Assembly (NCBI GenBank): GCA_963989385.1
Contig: OZ022508.1
Coordinates: 50,073,087 to 50,137,086 of the forward strand
Source of the DNA: Ctena decussata
Lineage: Eukaryota > Mollusca > Bivalvia > Lucinida > Lucinidae
Reading direction: 5' to 3'
DNA length: 64,000 bases
Shown here: piece by piece, positions 34,707 through 45,850 of the stretch
Layout of the letters: every line of letters starts with the position of its first letter
Position numbering within the stretch: the first letter of the stretch is position 1
Notes under the pieces: generated by a model
Seen by the model: the letters and a program-made list of their open reading frames with translations, nothing else
Database searches by the model: none
Told to the model about the DNA's origin: nothing
Program-made: the position numbers and the translations under genes

Positions 34707-34988
34707 TCGGTAAAAAGGGTAAAGTTAAAGGTTTCCCATAGCCTAATAGCCGTAGGGGCAGTGGGGGTTAGAGACCCACTGTATCTTGGGCACAGCTGAT
34801 GAAAGGCGGAGCCCATCCCTCTCCTTTCGCTGCCTTATCCTTCCCTGATTCGAAAACCCATTTACTGCTGGGTTGACAGAGAGAGTTTTCCAGTCATCGT
34901 ATGGCGACAATGAGCCGCGAACTCACGACCTTACGGTGACTTTCTGCACAATAGCCGAGCCACTCTAACCACTCGACTACGGCGCCTC
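34707..34988 (-). mobile_element. SINE family A, best preserved copy, minus
   Basis: On the minus strand it reads GGCGCCGTAGTCGAGTGGTT, AGAGTGGCTCGGCTATTGTG, GGTCGTGAGTTCGCGGCTC (B box). The body (TCGAATCAGGGAAGG, GCAGCGAAAGGAGAGG) and the end GCTATGGGAAACC plus a TTTAACTTTACC tail follow. This copy has no long poly-C tract, so the C run seen in two others is an expansion. Confidence 0.85.
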
Positions 34989-35374
34989 TCTAGAATTTTC
35001 GGAATGCCCCGTAAATCGTGTAATAGTTATAACAGTGGAGGAGTTGCCTGAAAGAGATTCGGAGAAACGAAATGACCGAGGAATATAAAATTGTCGGAAG
35101 TATTAGAAAAAAATCAGTTGAAAACTGATAGAGGAGTTGCTATGGAAGCGTCTATGGGCCAACTCGACTGTGGCGGCATTTATGCTGGAAGGTTGTAACT
35201 CGATCAGAATGAGTCCAGTCATTACCCAGATAAAGTATCATTCACTTCATATTTCGAATATTGAACCACAATATTGAGCTTTCTGGACAGTTTGAGGCAT
35301 GCAGTAATGCCAGAAAAAAAGTCCAGTCCTTTTCCTGGTTAAATATAATTGGTATGACTTTCTCCCTGTTTTTT
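34989..35374. other. intron sequence without recognised content
   Basis: No gene, repeat or structure recognised. Confidence 0.35.
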
Positions 35375-36190
35375 GTCTCGCCTGCGAAGCAGAGGCGAGA
35401 CATATGTTAAGCATTGCTTTTCCGGTGTCGTTGTAGTCGTCGTCGGCGGCGGCATAAACTTTTGTCGAGTTTTTGCTTTTAGGTCATTTTCTCAGACAAT
35501 TATGAGGGCTAGAGCCATGAAAAACTTGGTTCATGCATACATCTGGAAGAGTAGATCTCAAAGCTATCACCAATATTGATTCTTGACCTACATTTTACGG
35601 TTGACTGACTTTGCAATTTTTGTCGAGTTTTTGCGTTTAGGTCTTTTTCTCAGAAACATTAAGGGCTAGAGCCATGAAACTTGGTTCATGCATACATCTG
35701 GAAGAATAGATCTCAAAGCCATCATCAATTTTGAGTCTTGACCTACATTTTACGGTTGACTGACTTCGCCATTTTTGTTGAGTTTTCGCGTTTAGGTCAT
35801 TTTCTCAGAAACTATAAGGGCTAGAGCCATTAAACTTGGTTCATGCGTTCATATGGAAGAATAAATCTCAAAGTCATCATCAATATTGAGTCTTTTCCAA
35901 CATTTTACGGTTGACTGACTTAGCAATTTTTTGTTGAGTTTTCGTGTTTAGGTCATTTTCTCAGAAGCTATAAGGGCTAGAGCCATGAAACTTGATTCAT
36001 GCGTACATCTGGAAGAGTAAGTCTCAAAGCAGTCATCAATATTGAGTATTGACCTACATTTTACAGTTGACTGACTTTGCAATTTTTGTCGAGTTTTCGC
36101 GTTTAGGTCATTTTCTCAGAAACTATAACGGCTAGAGCCATGAAACTTGAGTCATGCATTCACCTGGAAGAGAAGAGCTCAAAGTAGGCA
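35375..36190 (+). mobile_element. Helitron-like ('pearl') array e, ~155-bp units
   Basis: It starts with a hairpin (GTCTCGCCTGCGAAGCAGAGGCGAGAC) followed by a GTCGTCGGCGG stretch. About five units are marked by GGGCTAGAGCCATGAAACTTG at about 35508, 35667, 35818, 35980 and 36130. Each also holds CATTTTACGGTTGACTGACTT and GAGTTTTCGCGTTTAGGTCA. No clear 3' terminus is seen. Confidence 0.65.
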
Positions 36191-37501
36191 CAGAATCCCT
36201 ATTTTCTGTTTCTCTTATTTTCAAGAAACCGTAACGTGATGGCAGACATGGAATATGGAAAATTAATATAATGACTTTGCTTGACTAGAGTTTTAGAGTG
36301 TCTTCGAATAAATGAAAATTTTAGGAAGATTGTAGAATGGGCGTATTTCTGACATCAAAGATGTTTAGCTTAAGCACGAAAACGCTCCTAATGCATAACA
36401 CTGGTTTGCGCTACGGTTATAATGTAACTTCAGAATCTGTCGGTTAACACTGGTCATAGTTTAGATAAAAAAACAAATGTTGTTTTAGCGTCTTATGAAT
36501 TTTTTTTATTAAAAAAAATGGTTCATTTTTTTTTTCAAATGAAATTATATGGTTTAATTTTTGCCTTTCCATACAAAATAGAAGTATCATGTGAGGTCGG
36601 ATTAAAAATCTGTCAGGAGGGTCACTGTCTGGCATCACGAGGCGTGCCAAGTTACACTAGTGACCTCGATTGATGGGTTTTTCTATCCTCCTTTTTTCTT
36701 GCACATCGTATGGTCTTCAAGGAGAACATGTTACAGTGCATAATTTCAGCACTCCAGTGATTTCTAGTATGCCTTGAAAGAAGCCGACGCTATCAACGAC
36801 TGACGCTTGACTCTTTACGGCAATGCCCAATGTGGCATAAACCTCCTTAATATTCCGTCTTCTTGACGTCAACATCTAAGAAACAATGTCACTTGACTAA
36901 ACAAGTTTATGAACTCCTATAAAACTAATGCATTGAGTACACGTGATTTTTATTTGGTCTTCATTTCCAGCTATACTTGGACTTTGCCAGTAGAAATCAA
37001 AAAAGATAATACCAAAAATTGGCACGGTAAAAATTGATTCCCTTGGTCTATAAACAGCGCGTCTTTAAGTGTCACCTCTTACGTGTAACCTTTAAGTATA
37101 CACGTATTACTATAGCAACATAATCATTGCAAGGCGACCCGCTATACAGATTTGTGGAAGAACTATAAAACATATAAATGTTTGTCGACGCCTGTTCATC
37201 ATATATATTTTTGCAATCTTTCTAACACGAAAAGATAGCGTATGAACAGTTCTTCTGTTTGAAAGGTTATAAAAGATTGTGGCATTAGGGATACATGGCC
37301 GTATTTGATGTTGAACAGGGGCAAAATATATATATATATATTTGCCAACCAATATATCGAATAAAGAAGGAATGTATATGATAACCGTTTATGCGCTGGG
37401 GCGCAGTTTTAGTATCAATGGATCTCTATATATAAGGTTAAAGCCAAAATGATTTTCTTTGTATCCAGATATTATAAAAATGTCATTTTATGAAAAGTTT
37501 A
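36191..37501. other. intron sequence without recognised content
   Basis: AT-rich, with a short (TA)n run at about 37329-37341. No gene or repeat recognised. Confidence 0.35.
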
Positions 37502-37919
37502 CAAAGGACCTGTAACAGTTGTCATGTGTTTGCCAATAAAATTTGTCAAAAATAAAATTTTGATATACCCCAAAATTTCACTTTAAATTCGTTTATATCC
37601 CAAAATTTCACTTTTAATTCGTTGCACTCAACTTCCCATAACTTGCTTTAGATTCATTTTCTGATTTCAATACATTGGGGGGTGGGGGGTGACTTATTTT
37701 CAGAAACTGAAAATTTCACCTACCCCTCTTACTTAAATCGGTTTTAGTTAGTCCGGAGGCATGGTAATTTTTCAAAATCACTCTTAAAACTCCTTTATAA
37801 CGATATACATGTATCTGCATACTAATGCCAAATATTTCAAATTTTGTTCCCCGAGGAAGCTGCAATTATTTGTTGAAAAAAAAAGGTAAATTTGCATAGA
37901 TACTGTCAGAGGTCCTTTG
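37502..37919. mobile_element. TIR element, ends AAAGGACCTCTGACAGT
   Basis: Left end AAAGGACCTGTAACAGTTG; right end ACTGTCAGAGGTCCTTTG, so an inverted repeat of about 17 bp with a few changes. An inverted, longer relative lies at 50053-50775; shared phrases include ATACATTGGGGGG, CTTATTTTCAGAAACTGAAAATTTCAC and CCGGAGGCATGGTAATTTTTC. Non-coding. Confidence 0.7.
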
Positions 37920-38876
37920 TAGGCTTAAGGTAGATGCTCCATACAACACACACGTCAGTGTAATTTCGAAGCTCTCCCTGTAAAGATTTGATCGGATACT
38001 TCGCTGGGGTCAACGTGAGAAATTTTACAGAATTTTTATTGGTACGAACGACAGAGCTGCTTAGGTGGGCGAGAAACATGGGTGAGATAAGATTTTTTAG
38101 GTACAAATGAAAACCCACGGATATCCTTATCTAGAGTACAAGAATAACTTTTCCCTGTTAGATACAAATCCAAATGCCCCGAGTTATAAAAATCAAGCGA
38201 AATAAATATTTGTTCAAATTTAAATCCACTGAGTCTGAGTGCTGATTTATCAATTGTCAACATTCAGATTTTTGCTGAGTGAATAATCCACTTTCGATGG
38301 CGAAGACAATATCTACACCGATCTAAAAATTGAACTTGGAAGAAGATTTATCACACTGATACAACGTCAGGGCTCCTGATAATACGGTAAAGGGACTGAG
38401 CAGGACTCCAGTACAGCGTTACCGACATCGGGATCTTGCACGTTATCTTGAAAGTTTTATTATTATTATTCTTTTCCAAATCGTCTGTAAACTGAGAACG
38501 GAGCTAAAGTCACAATATTGTCTGCCCGCACTGGCGAAATTACCACTCCAATAAGATATGATCCATTTAGATGGTGAAAACAATGTTTTTGTGGGATTTT
38601 ATGAAAATCGACAGAACATTGAAGCAGGTGTTGTAACCACAACAAAATATTGCTTCGAAAGTATGATAATCAGATTTATATAATATATCTTCTTTATGTT
38701 GAGTTAGTATATACAATTTGTTTCACATCAGTTTCACAGTGACACAACAAACATGTCTTTTAACGTGTCCGCAGCGTAACAAGGATATTAATGTTGGATT
38801 GAGGGGCAACATTTACAGAGCATAAAACAAATAAAAATTTATCATAACAAACAAAAAATATTACCTTATTGCGCAG
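37920..38876. other. intron sequence without recognised content
   Basis: AT-rich. Minus-strand frames of 70-75 codons (38263-37906) overlap each other in different frames and look accidental. Confidence 0.35.
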
Positions 38877-39089
38877 GTTGCCCACCTCCCAAGAAGAAAA
38901 TTGGACAAGCTATATTGCTACCACCAGAAATTGTTGTTGGCAGGAAATTACCACATGATCATGGTTACGTGGGCGAGGAGCGATTCTACGCCTGTATTGA
39001 CGGTTATGTGCAAACTGGAACCATTAAAATTATATGTAGAGGTGATGGCTACATCGCCGGCTGGAGCACCCCAGAACATGGTTGCACAG
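38877..39089 (+). CDS. VWA-sushi gene, sushi/CCP domain 4
   Basis: Complete sushi module in a 213-bp exon, the longest of the six, phase 1-1, with acceptor TTGCGCAG and donor GTAGGC. It begins GCPPPKKKIG, has a longer linker before the second Cys (FYACIDGY), then IKIIC and GWSTPEHGC. The Cys2-X13-Cys3 and Trp-X6-Cys4 spacings are kept. The extra residues lie between Cys1 and Cys2, the usual place for length variation (the hypervariable loop). The downstream intron, 14.7 kb, is the largest in the window. Confidence 0.92.
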
Positions 39090-39692
39090 GTAGGCCATAC
39101 TCACATGTAAAATCGTAACAATGTGTACAGGTATAACTCATTAAGCCCCATACTCGCTGTCACGTATTGAAGGCTAGGTTTTACGTAGCGAAACTGCAAC
39201 ATACGTAGTAAAACGCAGTGAATGAATACGTACATGTAATACCTACGGCTGTACACTGTTTGAATGTTCAGCCCAAACGAGGCATATCGATATACGTTGC
39301 ATATACCTAGAAAAACATAGCAAAACGAAGACTAACCGTACTTAAGCGTAGACGAAAATGCATTAAATACGTACAAAAACGCTTTTAAAACGTAGCTAAA
39401 TGACTAGATACGTAGTTGTAATAGCTTAAGACAATCTGAGCTAAATGTTTAATAAGACTGTTGACATGCAAGAATAATGACAACGTAAAGTAAGTAACAT
39501 AGAAACAGACATAACGTCATAACGTTAGATGGTACCCTGCTATACACTGGATACTACAGTTCTTAGTAAAACGTATTGAATACGTGAAACATACGGCTAT
39601 ATACAGTTACAAACGTGGCCAAACTGGTGGCATTTCGATATACGTAGTGTGTACCTAATAAACCGTAGTAACATGTAGTTTAAACATGCTTA

Positions 39693-41681
39693 TCTCTTCC
39701 AACAATATATTGACACGGGTATAATCCCCAAGGAATGGTCTCTTGCAAATATATGCCCCTCTTCAAAAAAGGAGATAGGTCTTTGGCTTGCAATTACCGA
39801 CCGGTTTTTCTAACTTGTGTACCATGCAAGTTACTCGAACACATTGTCTGCTTTAATATTATGGCACATTTGGATGAACATAAACTTTTGCCAGACAGAC
39901 AACAGGTTCCGGAAGAAACATAGTTGTGAAATTCAATTGATCACGGTTATAAATGACTGGGCTAAAATCTTGGATAAGGGCGGTCAGGTTGACACTTTTA
40001 TCTTGGACTTCGAGAAAGCTTTTGTCACCCCCCCCCCCTCCCCCCTCATGAATTACTTAAATGTAAGCTATACGGCTATGGTATTGGTGGGAAGACTCTG
40101 AAATGGATAGATTCTTTTCTCTGTTACAGACAGCAGTGTGTGGTTATAAATGGAGTTAAATCAGATTGGGCCCCAGATTTGTCAGGTGTCCCCCAGGGCA
40201 CCGTGCTCGGACCACTGTTGTTCTCGTTGTACATTAACGATATAACAGAAAATATTGACTCGGAATTAAGACTTTTTGCTGACGACTGTATTTGCTATCG
40301 TGGAATCAGAGATATTGAAGACACAGTGGAACTTCAGGAGGATATAGATCGTTTAGGTTGTTGGGCAAGGAGTTAGGTCATGAGATTTAAACCTGTCAAA
40401 TGCAATTTAATGCAAATTACAAGGAAACGGATCAAGAAGATCAGTGCTTCCTATACCTTAGAGGGAACGGTCCTCAATAATGTAGAAACTATCAAGTATC
40501 TCGGCATAACCATTACCAATGATTTGAAATGGAACACACATGTCAGCAATATTTACACAAAGGCTAATAGGGCCCTTGGCTTCCTCAGACGTAACTTGGC
40601 AGCATGTCCACAAGATATTAAAGAGTCAGCATACAAGGGACTGGTGCGTCCAGTCCTGGAGTATGGCAGTTCAGTTTGGGACCCTCAAAGTATACTTCTT
40701 CAAGGTGCAGAAAAGGGCAACTAGATTTGTAACGGGAAATTACACTATGAAACTGGGAGTATGGCTAGCATTCTGAAGAAACTTAAGTGGGAATCCCTGA
40801 AAAAGAGAAGGAAAGATAGTAGACACATCTGGTGACCTTCTTTTGCTTCAGATTTCCAGTGGGGTTGTTTGGCAGGACAGGGATCTCCACCTGTCAGACG
40901 GCCCGTTGTATCTGTTGAGTCCTCGTCTTTGCTTCTTCATGGTGTTGAAATTTGATTTATGTGTTTACCGTGATGATTCATTGACAAGTTAGAGGGTTAT
41001 CATGCGAACCGAACAACCAACTAAATGTTTTGTACCACTTCAGAAACTGAGGGTGAGGTTGGGCCTGTAAAATCGATTTAAGCCCCCCAGTAATTCATTA
41101 CTGACCGTTCCAAGGCGGTAGTTCTGTTGTGGTTCTTTGTTGCCTGTTTTTGGTGTCAGAGTTTCTGTGATGTTTTAACTTATGTATGTTATTATTATTT
41201 TTGGTTCGGTTTGGGTTGCTGAGTGGCCACCTTTTGGGAACAAGCTGCTCACTCGGTTGGCCATATGTTCTCTGTATCTTGATTATTTGTAATCTTAGTT
41301 GTTTCCAACTATGGTTTGAGGGCTGGATTTGGATTTTGATTGTTTCAGTTCCTGGTCTTTGCATACTTTTTACTTTCATAATGCTTTACAAAGGTCTGAG
41401 GGGTGCACCCAGTATACCCATAAATGACCTTGTTCCCCCAAGTAGGCGTACCAGGAATCATCATTCCCCGTCATTTCAAACCCCATCGGCTGGGACTATT
41501 AGAGATTGGAATTCCCTGGAAGATTCACTTATTTCTGCTGCTGAGTGTGCAGAGGATTCAGTTACTAAGTTTACTTCTCTTATAAGGGCTAGGTACTAGC
41601 TTCCCTGATTCACAGGTCCTGGTTAATGATTGTCCTTGGACGTATCACCAGTAAACAATTTTGATTCTGATTCTGATTCTG
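39693..41681 (+). mobile_element. CR1/Jockey-like LINE, 5'-truncated, with (GATTCT)n tail
   Basis: A + strand reverse transcriptase in several frames. CPLFKKGDRSLACNYRPV is the start of the RT, followed by a DFEKAF stretch, GVPQGTVLGPLLFSLYIND, the catalytic LFADDC, and the thumb with YLGITITNDLKWNTHVSN and PVLEYGSSVWDP. The C-terminal end is at 41386-41599 (LYKGLRGAPSIPINDLVPPS...TIRDWN). Frameshifts and a poly-C run at 40027-40042 interrupt it. The 3' end has a TGATTC repeat tail (41661-41681). Flanks AAACATGCTTA (39682) and AAACGTACTTA (41682) are a slightly mutated target duplication. A repeat R copy is inserted at 40830-41378. Confidence 0.85.
40830..41378 (+). mobile_element. 3'-anchored repeat R, longest copy, nested in the LINE
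   Basis: 549 bp between AGTAGACACAT and ATAATGCTTTAC, which are adjoining codons of the LINE (RRKDSRH-I / MLYKG). A possible 3-bp target duplication is CAT. It ends GTCTTTGCATACTTTTTACTTT like the copies at 12062-12394 and 51684-51870. Overlapping frames on both strands have no recognisable family. Confidence 0.75.
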
Positions 41682-42126
41682 AAACGTACTTAAACGTAGT
41701 CAAAACGTTTTAGATACATAGCAATACCTGAAAGTCTTCCGTGTACTACTACGCATTATCTAAGCTTTCATACGTCTTATTACATTTTGCTACGTTTTAT
41801 TCTACAGTTTATCAAGTGTCGACAGAGTTTGCAAAAAACGTCACTTCGATCATATTATACCGGACACTGCCTGGTAATCCCTAGTAAAACGTACTGGATC
41901 GTAGCAGGCTAGTAAATTGTTCTCATCCCTACTGAAAGCGTAGCCCTTATCCGTTTGATAGCCAGGTAAACGACGTAAATCATAGTTAAACGTAATGGAA
42001 ACTTACTGGAAACGCAATGAAACCTAGATCCGTACAAAACGGGTCAATATTTTCGGCCAAACGTTGGGGCGGGAAACCTAGTAAAACCTTGCATTCAATA
42101 CGTGAGAGTGAGACTGGGGCTTTAAA

Positions 42127-43080
42127 CAGTATGTCAGACCTGCGTATAGCCTGCCTTAAGCCACAGTTTCACTGTCACGTATTGAGGACTAGGTCTTACT
42201 ACGTTTCAAAGCGTGGCAAAACGACAGTTTACGTTGTAAAACGTAAAGAAAACGTATATACATGTAGATATAGCTAAATACGTGGCCTAGTTACGTTTGA
42301 TTTAGCATGTTTAACTTAAACATAGCATTTTGAAATACGTAGCGTATACCTAGTAAAACGTAACAACACCTAGTAAAACGTAGTCAAAACGTACTAAAAC
42401 GAAACCTAAACGTATTAAATACGTATAAAACCGTAACAAGACAAACCTAGAGGTTCTCTAAGCCTTAAGCCTCAGTCTCACTGTCACGTATTGAGGAGGA
42501 CTAGGTTTTCCTACGTATTCAAAACGTACCAAAACGGGAATATGCGGATTGAAACGTAGTGAATACATTTATATACGGATATATACTGCTAATATGTGGC
42601 CTGGCTACGTTTGAATTGAAAATTCAGCTTAAAAGTAGCATTTCAAAATACTTACTGTATGCGTAGTAAAAACGTATTGAAGCGTAGTAAAAGCGTTTTG
42701 AATGCTTTCTCACGTCTTAGTATGTTTTGTGACGTTTTATTCCGCGTTTTATTACGGTTCGGCAGTTTTGTGATACATACTCAAACGTCACTTTGACTAG
42801 GTAGTAATCCCGGACACTACCTAGTAGTCCCTAGTAAACTGTAAACTTACGAAATCGTAGAAGGTAAGTAAACTGTTCTTATCCTTTCTGAAGGCGTGGC
42901 ACTAAGCCGTTTGATAACCGAGTAATACGAAGAAAATCATAGTTTAACGTACTGAAAACATACTAGAAACGTAGTAACACCTAAATACTTACAAAATTGA
43001 GAACTTTTTTTGCCAAACGTAGGGCGGGAAACGTAGTACAACCTAGCTCTCAAAACGTGACAGTGAGACTGGGCCCTTAC
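42127..43080. mobile_element. additional foldback copies with ACGTA motifs
   Basis: A second complete copy spans about 42463-43080: left end CCTTAAGCCTCAGTCTCACTGTCACG, right end CGTGACAGTGAGACTGGGCCCTTA. A partial copy fills 42157-42462 and starts with TTAAGCCACAGTTTCACTGTCACG. The three adjoining copies share CCTAGTAAAACGTAG arms, so the family either inserts into itself or has duplicated locally. Confidence 0.65.
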
Positions 43081-44325
43081 ATAAATACAGGTATTCCACA
43101 TTGCATGATCTTTACCCCCAAATTGCGTTACAGCATGTTCAGTATATAAACCTATGTTTTGTCCATATACACTATTCCAGACGGCATGTATATAGTCGCT
43201 TCCTCCGTTATCGCGGGTTCTGTGTTACCGCGGTATTGATAGATCCGAAAACCACGCCTACTTTAAACAGGTATAGTCCGTTTGCTACCAAGTGCAAACG
43301 GGGTTTTGCTTATTTTCTCAAAAATGATGAAAGTTCCATTAAATGTTCTCATGTCCTAATGATTATAATAGCTATACGTAACAGAATACGAAAACTCCTA
43401 ATTTTTGGATGCTTTAGTAAAATATTTTCCATTAACAGTAATGCAAAAACTGAGCATATTCACTGAAGGGTGTCGTATGCGGGTTAGCACAGCCAACATA
43501 TTGTTGGCAAACTCATTGCTTACTACAGTTGTGGGCGTATATGAATAAAATAGTACAAATGTATTCACCTGTTCGCATGCATTATGCATGGCGTTACTGG
43601 CCAGGTGACACTATATTGTAAATAACCATTGAACTGTCATATAGTTTTCGGAGTAAACAGTGTATTTTGATAATATTATTTTTTTTACAAAATGATTCAG
43701 AATGGTTGAAAAAAAAATGTAGGAAAAATGGATTCAGAATAAAATTTTAATGAAATATGCACATTTTGTCCTAGGATAGCACCCACTGGTCACATAACTA
43801 CAATACGTTAGAGTGAAAAGTAATTCCAACAGCCAAGTTTTACTCCCTTGTAATTAAGAGGCGAAAATGGCATGTTTTAGGTCCTTTGTGAAGAAATTTT
43901 TTATGCAAAGCCTCACATTCCTACGAAATTATGAGTTTGTTATGTATAAGATAAAAATTAAGAATGAGCAATTCAAAATTTTTCTACCTCTCACCAATTT
44001 AGAGAAATTATTTGGAATGCCGTTTGCATTTGGGAGCAAATGGACTATATACATCCCTCCATTGACTGTAAGATAAACTCACGGACTTGTGTAAGACATT
44101 GAATCACCTGCGATTTTGTTTGTAAAACGTGCTAAGTTGTCGTTGCATTGGTCAGACATTAACTATCAGGTGACTTTGAGTGGCATTCTGGGTGTAGCAC
44201 GGAACTGTGTATTGACATGTATTGCAAATATTCACATTCTACGTCTTTTATAGATATATATATGTTTGCTGCATATTATGTTCAAGGGTCAACCTACAAA
44301 TTGTCAAACTGCATTTAAAAATCAT
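43081..44325. other. intron sequence without recognised content
   Basis: A 121-codon + frame (43101-43466) is the longest here, but it has no signal, repeat or known motif and its composition is like the surrounding AT-rich DNA. Nothing else recognised. Confidence 0.35.
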
Positions 44326-44613
44326 AACCGAGAGTATTACCTGGATTTTTTGTTATCACCTATTATAACCGAGAGTATTACATGGATTTTTTGTAATCAC
44401 CTATTATAACCGAGAGTATTACATGGATTTTTTGTTATCACCTATTATAACCGAGAGTATTACCTGGATTTTTTGTTATCACCTATTATAACCGAGAGTA
44501 TTACATGGATTTTTTGTTATCACCTATTATAACCGAGAGTATTACATGGATTTTTTGTTATCACCTATTATAACCGAGAGTATTACATGGATTTTTTGTT
44601 ATCACCTATTATC
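44326..44613 (+). repeat. 41-bp minisatellite, seven copies
   Basis: Seven head-to-tail units, each AACCGAGAGTATTAC-A/C-TGGATTTTTTG-T/A-TATCACCTATTAT, with at most one or two changes (CCTGG in two units, GTAATC in one). Very low divergence means recent expansion or homogenisation. 41 is not a multiple of three and no protein is implied. Confidence 0.95.
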
Positions 44614-44654
44614 CACCCGAGACTCCAATTACCCGAGGTTCGATGTTAATCAGC

Positions 44655-44920
44655 TGGGCCGTGTAGCGCAATTGGTAGGGCACCTGACCCATAAGTCAGA
44701 GGTCCTGGGTTCAAAACCCGGTCTGGCTACATACTTTCGTTTCTCCTTCCGCTGATTCAAAAAGGGCAGTTGTCAGTTACTGGCGAAAGTATGTGCACTT
44801 AGTACTGGTTAACCGCTTAGGAGGTATAAGCCTGCCCAGGAATAGTGTGGTTGGGTTAACTGGCCGTCCCGACATGACCATGGCTGTTTACCGAGGACGT
44901 TAAGCATCAAATCAATCAAT
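44655..44920 (+). mobile_element. SINE family B, plus copy
   Basis: Head GGGCCGTGTAGCGCAATTGG, an anticodon-like loop CCCATAAG centred on CAT, and a T-arm GGGTTCAAAACCC. The body TTTCGTTTCTCCTTCCGCTG and an (ATCA)n tail (ATCAAATCAATCAAT) follow. The head does not form a proper acceptor stem, so it is not a working tRNA gene. Confidence 0.85.
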
Positions 44921-45249
44921 ATTATTCAAGGGCTGATAAATCGGGTTATAATGAAAAATCTGTTGTACTCTGTTCAAATAGATCCTTCAAAAGAAAAGAT
45001 CAACAGAAACAGTTGCTAGATGTCAGCATTTTCTATGTGGCGAGAGGCTGCTAACACTGTTGAAACTATAACAAGAATTGTCAGAAGACAAAAAAGCGCC
45101 GCGTACGCCAGCTTGACTTTTATAAGCATAAGTTTAAAATGGACAATACCGGCCAAGTGAAATTGGATCAGCTGCAATGTCAGAATAAACAGTTCTCCTT
45201 AAAAATAATTCAAACTTCTTAAATATTGCCAGAGATAAGACAATGCCAC

Positions 45250-45720
45250 CGATAATAATGTGAAATAATAAATGACAGTGGTCTAGAAGTGACACCAGGT
45301 CAATCACTATATCTGAATGTAAAATTTACCAACTATAATGCAAGTCAGTGAAATAGTTTAAGAGATTTTGCTCACTGAAGCATAGGTCACACAGACCTAT
45401 AATTAGTATGAGGTCACTTACAGTGCAGTGTCAGCTCAATGCATTAACCTAAGTATGATGCATTTTCATAAAAAAGTGTTAGAGATATTGACTAAAATCA
45501 CTGGACCATAAAATAAATGGCCTAAAATAAGTATGATGTCTCAGGGTGCAAATCCATTAAAAAGTGTAGGAAATATTAGGAAAAATCACTTGACCATAGA
45601 ATAAAGGTCAGTGTGACCTACTGTTAATTTGAGATCAAACATCGAGACATACTGAAACATTATTACAAGAAATCATGTTTGTACATCAAATAGCCTTCAA
45701 CATATAAGGAGAGCAAAACA
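45250..45720 (-). repeat. inverse copy of the 8500-8800 array
   Basis: About four diverged units: ACCATAAAATAAATGG, GGTCAGTGTGACCTACTGTTAATTTGAG, ACTGAAACATTATTACAAGAAATCATGTT and TAGCCTTCAACATATAAGG. Each is the complement of phrases at 8500-8800. Confidence 0.65.
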
Positions 45721-45850
45721 ATTGCAAAAATTCTATATATTCGAGCGCCATTTATTTTACATAAAAACGTCAATCCCTCATATTTTCATGACGTCACAGA
45801 AAAAAGAAGTATTTGTTTCACACTAAAAAGAAAAAAAATTCGTAACTGCC

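Larger units (their letters stand above)
39139..42126. mobile_element. foldback element with ACGTA-motif arms, split by a LINE
   Basis: The left end TTAAGCCCCATACTCGCTGTCACG and the right end CGTGAGAGTGAGACTGGGGCTTTAA are inverted copies flanked by TTAA. The arms (39150-39680 and 41693-42110) are runs of variants of AAACGTAGTAAAACGTATTGAATACG. Removing the LINE at 39693-41681 leaves about 1.0 kb. The terminal sequence is close to that of the foldback at 22003-25149 although the arm motif differs. Confidence 0.7.

Noticed and set aside
41186..41599. 137-codon single protein
   Set aside because: It is a fusion of repeat R sequence (to 41378) with the C-terminal part of the LINE ORF; the join is an insertion junction.
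43101..43466. 121-codon open frame as a possible gene
   Set aside because: Composition follows the AT-rich surroundings, no motif or signal is recognisable, and it lies in an intron of the VWA-sushi gene. Chance frame.
44326..44613. CRISPR-like array
   Set aside because: Units are continuous with no spacers, and the genome is eukaryotic; it is a minisatellite.
44655..44730. functional tRNA-Met gene
   Set aside because: No matching acceptor stem, and the sequence continues into a SINE body shared with three other copies.
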